Source: DASUPK01 sp963833375 (GTDB lineage Bacteria > Actinomycetota > Thermoleophilia > Solirubrobacterales > 70-9). Taken from it: a stretch of DNA of 64,000 nucleotides. A model generated the notes under the pieces. That model was given only the letters and a program-made list of their open reading frames with translations. It was not told the origin of the DNA and did no database searches. Below, piece by piece: positions 53,930 through 63,120 of the stretch. Position 1 is the first letter of the stretch; every line of letters begins with the position of its first letter. The translations under genes were made by a program, and so were the position numbers. The stretch spans positions 558,001-622,000 of the forward strand of contig CAWHXR010000010.1 of NCBI GenBank assembly GCA_963833375.1. The letters run 5' to 3'.

Positions 53930-55129
53930 ATGGAGGCGGCACCACTCACTCTCACGCCCAGGCGCGCCCGGATCGGGGAGCGCCTCGGCCTGGCCTACTT
54001 CGACGGCTGGCTGCTCGCCGCCGCGCTCGGCCTGATCGGCTTCAGCATCTTCACGCTGGCCGTGGCCACACCCGACGCGGTTCAGGGCCAGCCGCTCTAC
54101 TTCGCGATCCGGCAGTCGGTCTACGCGGTGGTGGGGATCACGCTGATGCTGGCCGTCGCCAGGATCGACTACTCGCGCTTCCGGGAGATCCGCGTCGGCA
54201 TCTACTCGCTGATGATCGGGTCGATCGTCCTCGTCCTCATGTTCGGGGCCGCTGCCCGCGGCTCCCGGCGCTGGATCGAGCTCCCCTACTTCCGCTTCCA
54301 GCCCTCGGAGCTCGCCAAGCTGCTGCTCGTCGTCGCCCTCGCGGCGTTTGTGATCGAGCGCACCCGCCGCGGGTCGCCCCTGCGCCAGACGATGCGCATC
54401 CTCGCCCTCGGCCTGGCGCCGGCGGGACTCGTCTTCCTTCAACCCGACCTCGGCACGGGAATCGTGCTCGTGGTCATCACACTCACCATTCTTTTCCTCG
54501 CCGGGGTGCCCTGGTCGCACTTCGCGGTGATCGGAGGCCTGGCGGCCCTCGCCGTCAGCTTCGTTCTGGTGATCGCCCCGGCTGCCGGCCTGCCGAGCCC
54601 GCTTCACGGGTATCAGCAGGACCGGCTCACTGCATTCCTGCATCCCAGCAACGATCCGAACGACGCGAGCTATCAGGTCAACCAGAGCGTCACCGCCATC
54701 GGATCCGGTGAGAAGACCGGACGCGGAGACAACTCGACACAGACCCAGCTCCTGTTCCTGCCCGAGCGGCACACGGATTTCGTGTTCGCCGTGATCGGGG
54801 AGCGCTTCGGCTTTGCGGGAGCCGCATTCGTACTGTCCCTCTACGCCCTGCTTATCTGGAGAATGCTGCGCGTCCTGACGCTCTCCAAGAACTTGTACGG
54901 GACCCTGATCGCCGGCGGCATCGCCGCCATGCTCATGTTCCAGATCCTGGTGAACGTGGGCATGACTCTCGGCGTCATGCCGGTCACCGGCGTCACCCTG
55001 CCCCTGATGTCATACGGGGGCTCCTCGGTGCTTGCCACCTTCCTGGCGATCGGGCTCCTACAGAGCATCCACGCACAAGCGCGGCTCAGCTCCACGCGCA
55101 GCAGGGCGCCAATCCCACTGTTGCGCTGA
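53930..55129 (+). CDS. rodA: RodA/FtsW-type peptidoglycan glycosyltransferase (second copy)
   Basis: 399 residues, about ten transmembrane helices. The same SEDS signatures as the first copy: PYFRFQPSELAKLLLVVALA, LQPDLGTGIVLVVITLTILF, LHGYQQDRLTAFLHPSNDPN, ERHTDFVFAVIGERFGF and VTGVTLPLMSYGGSS. It differs in the N-terminal ~30 residues and a basic C-terminal tail (RLSSTRSRAPIPLLR). With the second PBP2 it forms a second polymerase/transpeptidase pair; an FtsW-like role cannot be excluded, but similarity to copy one favours RodA. Confidence 0.93.
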   Translation: MEAAPLTLTPRRARIGERLGLAYFDGWLLAAALGLIGFSIFTLAVATPDAVQGQPLYFAIRQSVYAVVGITLMLAVARIDYSRFREIRVGIYSLMIGSIVLVLMFGAAARGSRRWIELPYFRFQPSELAKLLLVVALAAFVIERTRRGSPLRQTMRILALGLAPAGLVFLQPDLGTGIVLVVITLTILFLAGVPWSHFAVIGGLAALAVSFVLVIAPAAGLPSPLHGYQQDRLTAFLHPSNDPNDASYQVNQSVTAIGSGEKTGRGDNSTQTQLLFLPERHTDFVFAVIGERFGFAGAAFVLSLYALLIWRMLRVLTLSKNLYGTLIAGGIAAMLMFQILVNVGMTLGVMPVTGVTLPLMSYGGSSVLATFLAIGLLQSIHAQARLSSTRSRAPIPLLR

Positions 55130-55232
55130 ACCACCGAGAGCACACCCACACCAACACCCGCCGCATCCACCCCGCCCGCGAGGGCGACGGGGCGGCGCAT
55201 ATTTGTGCTGCGCTCGCGCAGAAAGGAAATTC

Positions 55233-57113
55233 ATGAAGAAGAACATCCTCGTCAGCGTCGACCGGGGCGAGACCCGGGTCGCCGTGCTCGAGGCGAAGGG
55301 CAGCCCCACAGAGGGCAAGCGCCGCAAGAAGGCCGCCCCGAGCAACGAATGGAAGGTCGCCGAGCTCTACGTCGAGCGTCGCGGCCGCCGATCGATCGTC
55401 GGCAACATCTACAAGGGCAAGGTCGACAACGTCCTGCCCGGCATGGAGGCCGCCTTCGTCGACATCGGCCTCGAGCGGAACGGCTTCCTGCACGTCGATG
55501 AGATCGTGCTGCCCGGGGGCCAGGTCGTGCCCAAGCGCGGCCGCGGCCGCGGGCGCCGGATCGACGAGCTGATCAAGCCCGGCCAGGAGATCATCGTCCA
55601 GGTCGTCAAGGACCCGTTGAAGACGAAGGGCGCCCGGCTCTCGATGCAGCTCTCGATCGCCGGCCGCTACCTCGTCTACATGCCGCAGGGGGGCGGCATC
55701 GGCGTCTCCAAGCGCCTCCCCGACAACGAGCGGACCCGCCTCCGCAAGCTGATCGACAAGGTCGATATCGGCAAGGGCGGCGTGATCGTCCGCACCGCCG
55801 CCCAGGGCGCCAAGAAGGAGGACTTCGTCCGCGAGATCGCCTACCTGCACCGTCTCAACGAGGTCGTCACCGAGCGGGCCGAGCGCTCCGACGTCGGCCA
55901 GATGGTCTTCCAGGAGGCCGACCTCTCCATCCGCGTCGTCCGCGACGTCCTGGTGGAGGAGTTCGAGGGCGCGATCATCGACGACGCCAAGCAGCACGAG
56001 CGCGTCAGCAAGTTCCTCCAGAGGACCGCGCCCGAGCTCGCCGAGCGAGTCGAGCTCTACAAGGCCAAGGAAGCCCTGCTCGAGAAGTGGGACGTCGAGA
56101 AGGCGTTCGACTCCGTGCTCTCCCGCCGGGTGGACCTCCCCTCCGGCGGTTACCTGATGATCGACTACGCCGAGGCGCTGACGGTGATCGACATCAACAC
56201 CGGCAGCTTCACCGGCAAGGGGAAGGGGCGCCTCGAGGACACGATCACCAAGGTGAATGTCGAGGCGGCCGAGGAGGTCGTGCGCCAGCTCCGGATGCGC
56301 GACATCGGGGGCATCATCGTCATCGACTTCATCGACATGGCCCGCGCCCGGAACCGCGACCAGGTCCTGAAGACGCTGCGCTCCGCCCTGGACGAGGACC
56401 GGACCAAGACCTACGTGGTCGAGGTCTCGCCGCTCGGGCTGGTCGAGATGACCCGCCAGAACGTCACCGACGGCGTCCGCGAGATCCTCACCAAGCGGTG
56501 CCCCACCTGTGACGGCGAGGGCGTCGTCAGCTCGGAGGAGACGGTGGCGATCTCGATCGTGCGCAAGCTCCAGGAGGTCGTGGATGAGCAGCCCGACCCC
56601 GAGGCCTATCTCGTTCGCGTCAACCCCCGAGTGGCCGCTGAGCTCCTTTCGCCCGATTCGGGTCTTACCGAACTGGAGGAGGAGACGGGCAAGCGCTTCC
56701 ACTTCGAGGGTGGCGACGCTCTGCCGCTCGACACCTTCCGGGTGGCCGAGACCGGCAGCAGGGAGGAGATCGAGGAGCGCGCGCTGCCCTTCCAGGTCGG
56801 CGAGGAGGTGCTCGTCTCGATCGAGGAGCCCCACATGTACAACGTCGACGATGCGGTGGCGCGCGTGGACTCCTACATCGTCAGCGTGACGGGCGCCGGC
56901 CCGCACGTCGGAGAGCAGCGCATGGTGCGGATCGAGAGCGTGGGGCGGTCTGCCGCGACCGCGTCGCTGCTCGACAGCGAGGGCAACGTCGTGCAGGCGC
57001 GTGACAATGGGGATGGCGGTGAGAAGCTAGAATCCTCTGCCTCCAGTGGTCGCAGGCGTCGCGGAAGCAGGGGCGGAAGGCGACGCTCCCGCGCCGGCGA
57101 TGGCAGCAACTGA
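55233..57113 (+). CDS. rng: ribonuclease E/G
   Basis: 626 residues from ATG 55233 (AAAGGAAA upstream); the in-frame extension to 55032 is rejected. The S1 domain (~35-130) has an Arg/Gly-rich insertion. The catalytic domain carries EALTVIDINTGSF and GGIIVIDFIDM (the two metal-binding Asp) and the Zn-link CPTCDGEG. The C-terminal part has a TRAM-like barrel (FQVGEEVLVSIEEPHMYNVD) and an Arg/Gly-rich tail. Processes rRNA and degrades mRNA. rplU follows 58 bases later, as is frequent in bacteria. Confidence 0.95.
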   Translation: MKKNILVSVDRGETRVAVLEAKGSPTEGKRRKKAAPSNEWKVAELYVERRGRRSIVGNIYKGKVDNVLPGMEAAFVDIGLERNGFLHVDEIVLPGGQVVPKRGRGRGRRIDELIKPGQEIIVQVVKDPLKTKGARLSMQLSIAGRYLVYMPQGGGIGVSKRLPDNERTRLRKLIDKVDIGKGGVIVRTAAQGAKKEDFVREIAYLHRLNEVVTERAERSDVGQMVFQEADLSIRVVRDVLVEEFEGAIIDDAKQHERVSKFLQRTAPELAERVELYKAKEALLEKWDVEKAFDSVLSRRVDLPSGGYLMIDYAEALTVIDINTGSFTGKGKGRLEDTITKVNVEAAEEVVRQLRMRDIGGIIVIDFIDMARARNRDQVLKTLRSALDEDRTKTYVVEVSPLGLVEMTRQNVTDGVREILTKRCPTCDGEGVVSSEETVAISIVRKLQEVVDEQPDPEAYLVRVNPRVAAELLSPDSGLTELEEETGKRFHFEGGDALPLDTFRVAETGSREEIEERALPFQVGEEVLVSIEEPHMYNVDDAVARVDSYIVSVTGAGPHVGEQRMVRIESVGRSAATASLLDSEGNVVQARDNGDGGEKLESSASSGRRRRGSRGGRRRSRAGDGSN

Positions 57114-57132
57114 GACGAATACCCATCGTCAA

Positions 57133-57156
57133 CGGCGGCCACAAAGACCGCCGCCG
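57133..57156 (+). promoter_or_regulatory. leader hairpin before rplU
   Basis: cggcgg and ccgccg arms around cacaaaga form a short stem 15 bases before the rplU ribosome site. It may be an L21-type autoregulatory leader; support is only the position and the stem. Confidence 0.3.
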
Positions 57157-57171
57157 AATCAGGAAAGGCAA

Positions 57172-57588
57172 ATGGCGAGCTACGCAGTGATCGAGACAGG
57201 CGGCAAGCAGTACCGCGTCGAGAAGGGCTCGACCCTGCTCGTCGATCGCATGAGCGCGAAGGAGGGGGACAAGGTCGACCTCCGCGCCGTCGCGTTCCGC
57301 GACAAGGAGATGGTCTTGGGCAAGGACCTCGAGAAGGTGAAGGTCGAGGCCAAGGTCGCCGGACACGAGCGCGGCCCCAAGCTGCGGATCTTCAAGTACC
57401 GCCCGAAGAAGGGCTATCGCAAGCGGGCGGGACACCGCTCCGAGCTGACTCGACTCGAGGTCACCGAGGTCAAGATGCTCTCCAGGAAGCCGGCCGGCAC
57501 AAAGTCGGCCGCCACAAGACCCGCGGCCGAAACCACCGGCGAGTCGAAGCCGGCAGCGAAGAAGGAGGGAGCCGAAGATGGCTCATAA
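57172..57588 (+). CDS. rplU: 50S ribosomal protein L21
   Basis: 138 residues from ATG 57172 with AGGAAAGG upstream. YAVIETGGKQYRVEKGSTL, FKYRPKKGYRKRAGHRSEL and TRLEVTEVK are canonical. A ~35-residue Ala/Lys-rich C-terminal extension (SRKPAGTKSAATRP...) goes beyond the ~103 residues of standard L21. The 3' end overlaps rpmA by 11 bases. Confidence 0.97.
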   Translation: MASYAVIETGGKQYRVEKGSTLLVDRMSAKEGDKVDLRAVAFRDKEMVLGKDLEKVKVEAKVAGHERGPKLRIFKYRPKKGYRKRAGHRSELTRLEVTEVKMLSRKPAGTKSAATRPAAETTGESKPAAKKEGAEDGS

Positions 57589-57832
57589 GAAGGGACTTGG
57601 ATCGAGCCGGAACGGCCGCGACTCGAACCCGAAGATGCTCGGGGTCAAGGTCTTCGCGGGCCAGGCCGTGAGCGGCGGGGAGATCATCGTGCGCCAGCGG
57701 GGCACCCGCTTCCGGCCCGGCGACGGCGTCGGCATCGGGCGCGACCACACGATCTTCGCGACGCGTCCCGGCGTCGTTCAGTTCAGCACCGGTCGCCGCG
57801 GGCGCACGATCTCGGTCGTCGAAGCCGGGTAG
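57578..57832 (+). CDS. rpmA: 50S ribosomal protein L27
   Basis: 84 residues. MAHKKGLGSSRNGRDSNPKM and QRGTRFRPGDGVGIGRDHTI are the family signature. There is no N-terminal cleavable extension as in Firmicutes. Coupled to rplU by overlap. Located near the peptidyl-transferase centre. Confidence 0.97.
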   Translation: MAHKKGLGSSRNGRDSNPKMLGVKVFAGQAVSGGEIIVRQRGTRFRPGDGVGIGRDHTIFATRPGVVQFSTGRRGRTISVVEAG

Positions 57833-57967
57833 TTCGCGGGAAAACCCCGTCGTCCGGGCGAGGGGTCCGTGTTAGCTTGGCGCAGTGCTGCGCCGACCCG
57901 GCAGGTTGGCGACGTTCCTGGCGGTGGCCGCGTCCGCTTCGCTCCTCGTCGCGGCGAGTGCCCAGCC

Positions 57968-58465
57968 ATGTACGAGCGGCTCTGGCGGGTGGTGGCGGGC
58001 CAACTGCTGGCGACGCTGCTGCTCCTGCTGCTGGCGATCACGCTGATCGGGATTCCGGTCGCGATCTACATGTACATCGCCTGGCAGTTCATCCAGCAGG
58101 AGATCATCTTCGAGAACCGCTCGATCCGGGAGGCGTTCCACGGCAGCTCCGCGCGCGTTCGAGGGAGGTGGTGGCGAACCGTCCGGGTGGCGGGGATCCT
58201 CTGGCTGTTCAGCATCGTCGCGGGACCGGTTCTCGGGTTCTTCCTGATCTTCGCCAACTTCTCGCCGATCATGGTCAACCTGATCGGCTCGGTGGTGTTC
58301 GCGCTGCTGATCCCCTACGTGGCCATCGGCCGCACGCTTCTCTACTTCGACCTGGGCGCCAGTGAGGCCGAGGCCGCGGGCGCACCGCGCCGCCGCCGCT
58401 GGCTCCCGCGGCCTCGGCCCGCCGCCGGCACACGGGCTGATGACGGGTCGCCCGCCACGGGCTAG
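57968..58465 (+). CDS. membrane protein, C-terminal half of a larger family
   Basis: 165 residues from ATG 57968. Several hydrophobic helices with LLLLLLAITLIGIPVAIYMY, IAWQFIQQEIIFENRSIREA and RGRWWRTVRVAGILWLF. This resembles the C-terminal membrane domain of larger actinobacterial membrane proteins (glycerophosphodiesterase membrane-domain type). Upstream, at 57884-57966, another frame reads like a signal peptide (GRLATFLAVAASASLLVAAS) with no body. A deletion joining two genes would explain both. Function unknown. Confidence 0.6.
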   Translation: MYERLWRVVAGQLLATLLLLLLAITLIGIPVAIYMYIAWQFIQQEIIFENRSIREAFHGSSARVRGRWWRTVRVAGILWLFSIVAGPVLGFFLIFANFSPIMVNLIGSVVFALLIPYVAIGRTLLYFDLGASEAEAAGAPRRRRWLPRPRPAAGTRADDGSPATG

Positions 58466-58511
58466 CGGGGGTCCACCGGCACAGAGGCAAGCGCCGCTCT
58501 AACTTCGCGGG

Positions 58512-59792
58512 GTGCTCTTCGACCGAGCCAAGATCTACGTCGAGGGTGGCCGCGGCGGCAACGGCGTGGTCAGCTTCCGCCGTGAGGCGCACGTTCCGCG
58601 CGGCGGGCCCGACGGCGGCGACGGAGGCCGCGGCGGCGACGTCGTGCTCGTCTGCGATGCCCAGCGCCGGGACCTGGCCTCGCTGGGCCGCAGCCGGCAT
58701 TTCCGCGCCGGGCGCGGCGAGCACGGCAAGGGCAAGCGCCGGCACGGCGAGAGGGGGGAGGACCGGGTGATCGCCGTGCCGCCCGGTACGGTCGTCCACG
58801 GGCTCGACGGCTCCGAGACGGAGCTGCTGGTGGACGGGCAGCGGCTGGTCGTCGCCCGCGGCGGCTCCGGCGGGCATGGAAACAAGCGCTTCGCGACCTC
58901 GACCCGCCAGGCGCCGCGCTTCGCCGAGCGCGGGCTCGACGGCGAGTCCGGCGAGATCGAGCTGCGGCTGAAGCTGCTTGCCGACGTGGGACTGGTCGGC
59001 CTCCCGAATGCGGGCAAGTCCTCGCTGCTGGCCCGACTGACACGAGCCGACCCCAAGGTCGCCGGGTATCCGTTCACGACGGTGGAGCCGAATCTCGGGA
59101 CGATCGAGCTCGACGACCGCCAGCTCGTCCTCGCCGACATCCCCGGCCTGATCGAGGGCGCGGCCGAGGGCGCCGGCCTCGGCCACGAGTTCCTGGCGCA
59201 CCTGGAGCGCTGCCGCCTGCTCGTCCACCTCGTCGAGGTGAGCCCGTCGGAGGGCTCGCCCGAATCCAGCTACGAGACCGTGCGCGGCGAGCTCGCCGGC
59301 TACGGCGCGGGGTTGGACGGCCTACCGGAGATCATCGCCCTCTCGAAGGTCGATCTGATTCCGGATGACGAGGCCGAGCGCGCAGTGGGCGACTGGGCGG
59401 AGCGGTGCGGATCGGATGCCGTGCTCGGCATCTCCTCGGCCACCGGGACCGGGCTGGAGGAGCTGACTCGGGCGATCTTCGCCGCCTTGCCCGAGGAGGA
59501 GCCCGCCGCCCCGGCGAGCGCCGCGGAGTTCGAGGCCGAGCACCGCGTCTACCGGCCCGGCGAGGAGGAGGGGTTCGAGGTCGTGGCGGAGGGGGACGGC
59601 AGGTTCCGGGTGTCCGGACGGGGCATCGAGCTCTTGATCGCCCGCCACGATCTCGAGAATCCGGAGGCCCTCGACTATCTCGAGGGGCGGTTGCGCGAGA
59701 TCGGGGTGATCGCTGCGCTCCAGCGCGCCGGCTTCGAGCCGGGAGACGAGGTCGTGGTGGGGGACCTCGAGTTCGAGCTGGACCCGTCGTGA
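58512..59792 (+). CDS. obgE: GTPase Obg
   Basis: 426 residues from GTG 58512. The Gly-rich Obg domain (1-~155: IYVEGGRGGNGVVSFRREAH, GPDGGDGGRGGDVVLV) is followed by the GTPase with GLPNAGKSSLL, DIPGLIEGA and ALSKVDLI. The C-terminal OCT domain (~330-426) is present. Ribosome assembly and stress GTPase. The rpmA-obgE-proB order is conserved in many bacteria; here a membrane-protein gene is inserted. Confidence 0.96.
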   Translation: MLFDRAKIYVEGGRGGNGVVSFRREAHVPRGGPDGGDGGRGGDVVLVCDAQRRDLASLGRSRHFRAGRGEHGKGKRRHGERGEDRVIAVPPGTVVHGLDGSETELLVDGQRLVVARGGSGGHGNKRFATSTRQAPRFAERGLDGESGEIELRLKLLADVGLVGLPNAGKSSLLARLTRADPKVAGYPFTTVEPNLGTIELDDRQLVLADIPGLIEGAAEGAGLGHEFLAHLERCRLLVHLVEVSPSEGSPESSYETVRGELAGYGAGLDGLPEIIALSKVDLIPDDEAERAVGDWAERCGSDAVLGISSATGTGLEELTRAIFAALPEEEPAAPASAAEFEAEHRVYRPGEEEGFEVVAEGDGRFRVSGRGIELLIARHDLENPEALDYLEGRLREIGVIAALQRAGFEPGDEVVVGDLEFELDPS

Positions 59793-59833
59793 TCGGCTGG
59801 CGAAGCCGGGCGACGGCGTACCCTTGCCGCGCC

Positions 59834-60922
59834 ATGACCGTGGTCGCGAAGCTGGGCTCCTCGATCGTCGCCGGGGAGGGCGGTGCCCTCCGCAGCGAGG
59901 TGCTCGATCGCGTCTGCGCGCAGGTCGCCGAGCTTCACGCCGGCGGCGAGAACGTCGTCATGGTCACCTCGGGTGCGATCGCGCGCGGGATGCGGGTGCT
60001 CGAGCTGCCAGGGCGGCCCTCCGCGATCGACGAGCTGCAGGCGGCGTCGGCAGTTGGGCAGGGCAGCCTCTTCCGGGCCTACGAGGAGCGCCTCGCCGCC
60101 CGGGACGTGCGCGCCGCGCAGGTTCTGCTCACCGCCTCGGATCTCCAGCTGCGCACGCACTACCTGAACGCGCGCCAGACGCTCAGCCGCCTGCTCGACT
60201 GGCGGGTGGTCCCGGTCGTGAACGAGAACGACACCACCGCCACGGACGAGATCACCTTCGGCGACAACGACTTCCTGGCCGCGCAGGTCGCGATCATGCT
60301 CGAGGCCCGGTTGCTCGTGCTGCTCACCGATCAGTCCGGCCTCTACACCCAGGATCCGCGGCGCCACCCCGACGCCGAGCTGGTCACCGAGGTCACCGGC
60401 GAGGCCCAGCTGGCCGGCTATGAGATCGGCGAGCACACCTCACCGTTCGGACTCGGCGGGATGCGCAGCAAGGTCGCGGCGGCGGGGATGGCAGGCGCGT
60501 CCGGCATCGGCGCCGTGATCTGCGACGGCACCGCGGAGGGGACACTGCTCGCCGCCGCCGCCGAGGAGCCCGGAGGCACGCGCTTCGCGCCGCACCCTGA
60601 GCGTGCCTCGAGCTTCAAGCTCTGGCTCCGCTACGCGAAGCCGAGCCACGGGGCCCTGCGTGTCGACGACGGCGCGGCTCGGGTCCTGCGGGAGAGCGGC
60701 AGCAGCCTGCTGCCGGTGGGGATCACCGAGGTCGAGGGCGAGTTCGACGCCGGCGACGCCGTCGACGTCACCTCCGACGGCAAGACGATCGGCAAGGGGA
60801 TCGTCAACTACTCGGCGGGCGAGCTCCGCCGGATCAAGGGCATGCGGACCGAGAGGGTCCGCGAGCTCCTGCCGCACGCCTCCGAGGAGGCCGTGCACCG
60901 CGACTACTTCGTGCTGACGTAG
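59834..60922 (+). CDS. proB: glutamate 5-kinase
   Basis: 362 residues from ATG 59834. The kinase domain has VAKLGSSIV, MVTSGAIARGM, VPVVNENDTTATDEITFGDN and GGMRSKVAAAGMA. The C-terminal PUA domain (~275-360: GALRVDDGAARVLRESGSSL) is present. First step of proline synthesis from glutamate. proA is not the next gene, unlike many genomes. Confidence 0.95.
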   Translation: MTVVAKLGSSIVAGEGGALRSEVLDRVCAQVAELHAGGENVVMVTSGAIARGMRVLELPGRPSAIDELQAASAVGQGSLFRAYEERLAARDVRAAQVLLTASDLQLRTHYLNARQTLSRLLDWRVVPVVNENDTTATDEITFGDNDFLAAQVAIMLEARLLVLLTDQSGLYTQDPRRHPDAELVTEVTGEAQLAGYEIGEHTSPFGLGGMRSKVAAAGMAGASGIGAVICDGTAEGTLLAAAAEEPGGTRFAPHPERASSFKLWLRYAKPSHGALRVDDGAARVLRESGSSLLPVGITEVEGEFDAGDAVDVTSDGKTIGKGIVNYSAGELRRIKGMRTERVRELLPHASEEAVHRDYFVLT

Positions 60923-60978
60923 CGCGTCCCGGCTTCGCCGTCAGCACACAACGGGTCGCGCTGACGCGCGCCCTCGCA

Positions 60979-61006
60979 TCTGCGCCTCGCTTCGCTGCGG
61001 CGCAGA
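60979..61006. terminator. hairpin after proB
   Basis: 8-bp perfect stem (60979-60986 with 60999-61006) with a 12-base loop, 56 bases after the proB stop. No T tract; possible Rho-independent or processing site. Confidence 0.3.
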
Positions 61007-61049
61007 CTCGAACAAAGCCGGCCAGTCCGGGGTACTAGAGTCCCGGTCG

Positions 61050-63095
61050 ATGGGATCCGGAGAGGAAGCCGGCGGCGTGCTGAGCGATGCCCAGCGGGCG
61101 GTCCTGACCGCGGTCTGCGACACCGTCGTCCCGTCCCTGCCGCGAGACCGCGATCCCGAGGGCCTCTGGGCGCGCAAGGCGAGCGACCTGGGGGTCGACG
61201 CCGGCGCGGCGATGCTGATCTCGGAGATTCCTGATCCGGAGCTGCGCGGCGGCCTCCTCCAGCTGATCGACGCCGTCGGCGGGCAGGGGATCACGCGTGC
61301 CCCCTCCCAGGAGTCCCGGGAGCAGATCCTGCGGAACACCGCGCTCTCGGATCCGCGCGCCGCCGCCGGGGTGGCCGCGCTGATCGGCATGACGCTCTTC
61401 CTCCACTACGGCGCGCCCGATCCGCAGACCGGCCAGAACCCGAACTGGAAGACCTTCCGGTATCCGGGGCCGATCTCGGCGCCCCCGCAGGTCGAGAAGC
61501 CGCTCAGGATCCACGAGCCCGAGGGCTCCGAGGAGACCCTCGAGGCCGATGTCTGCATTGTCGGCTCCGGGTCGGGCGGCGCGGTCGTCGCGGCCGTCCT
61601 GGCGGCTCGCGGCCTGGATGTCGTCGTCCTGGAGGCCGCGGGCTACCACAACGAGTCTGACTTCACCCAGCTCGAGCTGCCCGCCTACCAGCAGATGTTC
61701 TGGCGGGGCGGCCCGACCCCGACCGCCGACGGCAACGTCAGCCTGGTGGCGGGCACGACACTCGGCGGCGGCACCACCATCAATTGGACCAACTGCCTTC
61801 GCACCCGCCCGTGGGTCCGCGAGCAGTGGGCCCAGGAGCATGGCCTGCAGGGTGTCGACGGCCAGGACTTCGATCGCCACCTCGATGCGGTCTGGAGCCG
61901 GATCAGCGCGAACGACGGCTGCAGCGATTTGAACGGCACCCAGCAGAGGCTGCGTGAGGGCTCCGAGACGCTCGGCTGGAGCTTCGAGACGATCGTGCGG
62001 AACACCGACCCCGAGAGCTATACGCCCGAGATGGCCGGCTACCTCGGCTTCGGCGACCAGTCGGGGAGCAAGCGGAGCGCCGATCGCACCTGGCTCGCCG
62101 ACGCACAGGAGCACGGCGCCCGGTTCCTCACCTCGACCAGGGCGAGTCGGGTGCTCAGCGAGGGCGGCCAGGCGACCGGCGTGGAGGCGGTCTGGAAGAC
62201 GCCGGACGGCCGAAGCGCCCAGGTCACTGTTCGGTCACCGCGGGTGGTGGTCGCCTGCGGCTCGCTCGAATCACCCGCGCTGCTGCTGCGCTCCGGAATC
62301 GGCGGGCCGGCGGTCGGGCACAACCTGCGGCTTCATCCCTCCAGCGTCGTCGGCGCGGCGTACGGCACCGACCAGCAGGCCTGGTGGGGGCCCCCGCAGG
62401 CTGGGCTCTGCGACGAGTTCGCCGATACAGGCGAGGGCTACGGCTTCCTGATCGAGACCGCCCAGTACGCGCCGGGCCTGATCGGTTCGGCGACGCCGTG
62501 GGTCTCCGGCCTCGACCACAAGCAGCGAATGGAGGAGTTCCGCTTCACCGGGACGTTCATCTCGCTGACCCGCGACCGCGGCGGCGGCCAGGTGATCGTC
62601 GACGCGAACGGCGAGGCGGTTCCGCTCTACTCCGTCACCGATCCCCTCGACCTTGAGAACCTGAAGAAGGGGATCGAGGTGCAGATCCGCCTGCACGAAG
62701 CGGCGGGCGCGCATCAGATCGGGCCGCTCGCAGAGGGCGCCCCGACCTGGCGCCGCGGCGACGACCTCGAGGCCTTCATCACCGGCGTCAAGCGGATCCC
62801 GTTCAGGGCCGGCGGATACAAGCTCTTCAGCGCGCACCAGATGGGCACCTGCCGCATGGGGATTGATCCACAGACGTCGGTCGCCGGCCCACTCGGCGAG
62901 CTCCACGACACCAAGGGCGTCTGGATCGGCGACGGCAGCGCCTTCCCGACCTCCTCGGGAACCAATCCGATGATCACGATCATGTCCCTGGCCCACCGCA
63001 CGGCCGAGGCGATCGCCGGCGAGGCCGGCGCACCCGCACAAGCGGCGCCCAGAAGGGCCGGCGCCGGATCAAAGACCGAAGCAACGCCGGCCTAG
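61050..63095 (+). CDS. GMC-family FAD alcohol oxidoreductase with N-terminal helper domain
   Basis: 681 residues. The first ~140 residues (LSDAQRAVLTAVCDTVVPSL) resemble the small subunit-3-like domain of gluconate/sugar dehydrogenases. The FAD-binding Rossmann motif is CIVGSGSGGAVVAAVLAARG; GMC features include GTTLGGGTTINWTNCLRTR, GSLESPALLLRSGIG and the C-terminal HQMGTCRMG...GTNPMITIMSLAHR. The combination is found in long-chain alcohol oxidases. A 25-base gap separates it from an aldehyde dehydrogenase gene, so an alcohol-to-acid pathway is likely. Substrate unproven. No secretion signal. Confidence 0.88.
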   Translation: MGSGEEAGGVLSDAQRAVLTAVCDTVVPSLPRDRDPEGLWARKASDLGVDAGAAMLISEIPDPELRGGLLQLIDAVGGQGITRAPSQESREQILRNTALSDPRAAAGVAALIGMTLFLHYGAPDPQTGQNPNWKTFRYPGPISAPPQVEKPLRIHEPEGSEETLEADVCIVGSGSGGAVVAAVLAARGLDVVVLEAAGYHNESDFTQLELPAYQQMFWRGGPTPTADGNVSLVAGTTLGGGTTINWTNCLRTRPWVREQWAQEHGLQGVDGQDFDRHLDAVWSRISANDGCSDLNGTQQRLREGSETLGWSFETIVRNTDPESYTPEMAGYLGFGDQSGSKRSADRTWLADAQEHGARFLTSTRASRVLSEGGQATGVEAVWKTPDGRSAQVTVRSPRVVVACGSLESPALLLRSGIGGPAVGHNLRLHPSSVVGAAYGTDQQAWWGPPQAGLCDEFADTGEGYGFLIETAQYAPGLIGSATPWVSGLDHKQRMEEFRFTGTFISLTRDRGGGQVIVDANGEAVPLYSVTDPLDLENLKKGIEVQIRLHEAAGAHQIGPLAEGAPTWRRGDDLEAFITGVKRIPFRAGGYKLFSAHQMGTCRMGIDPQTSVAGPLGELHDTKGVWIGDGSAFPTSSGTNPMITIMSLAHRTAEAIAGEAGAPAQAAPRRAGAGSKTEATPA

Positions 63096-63120
63096 AACTT
63101 CGAAGAGAAGGAGCGAAACC

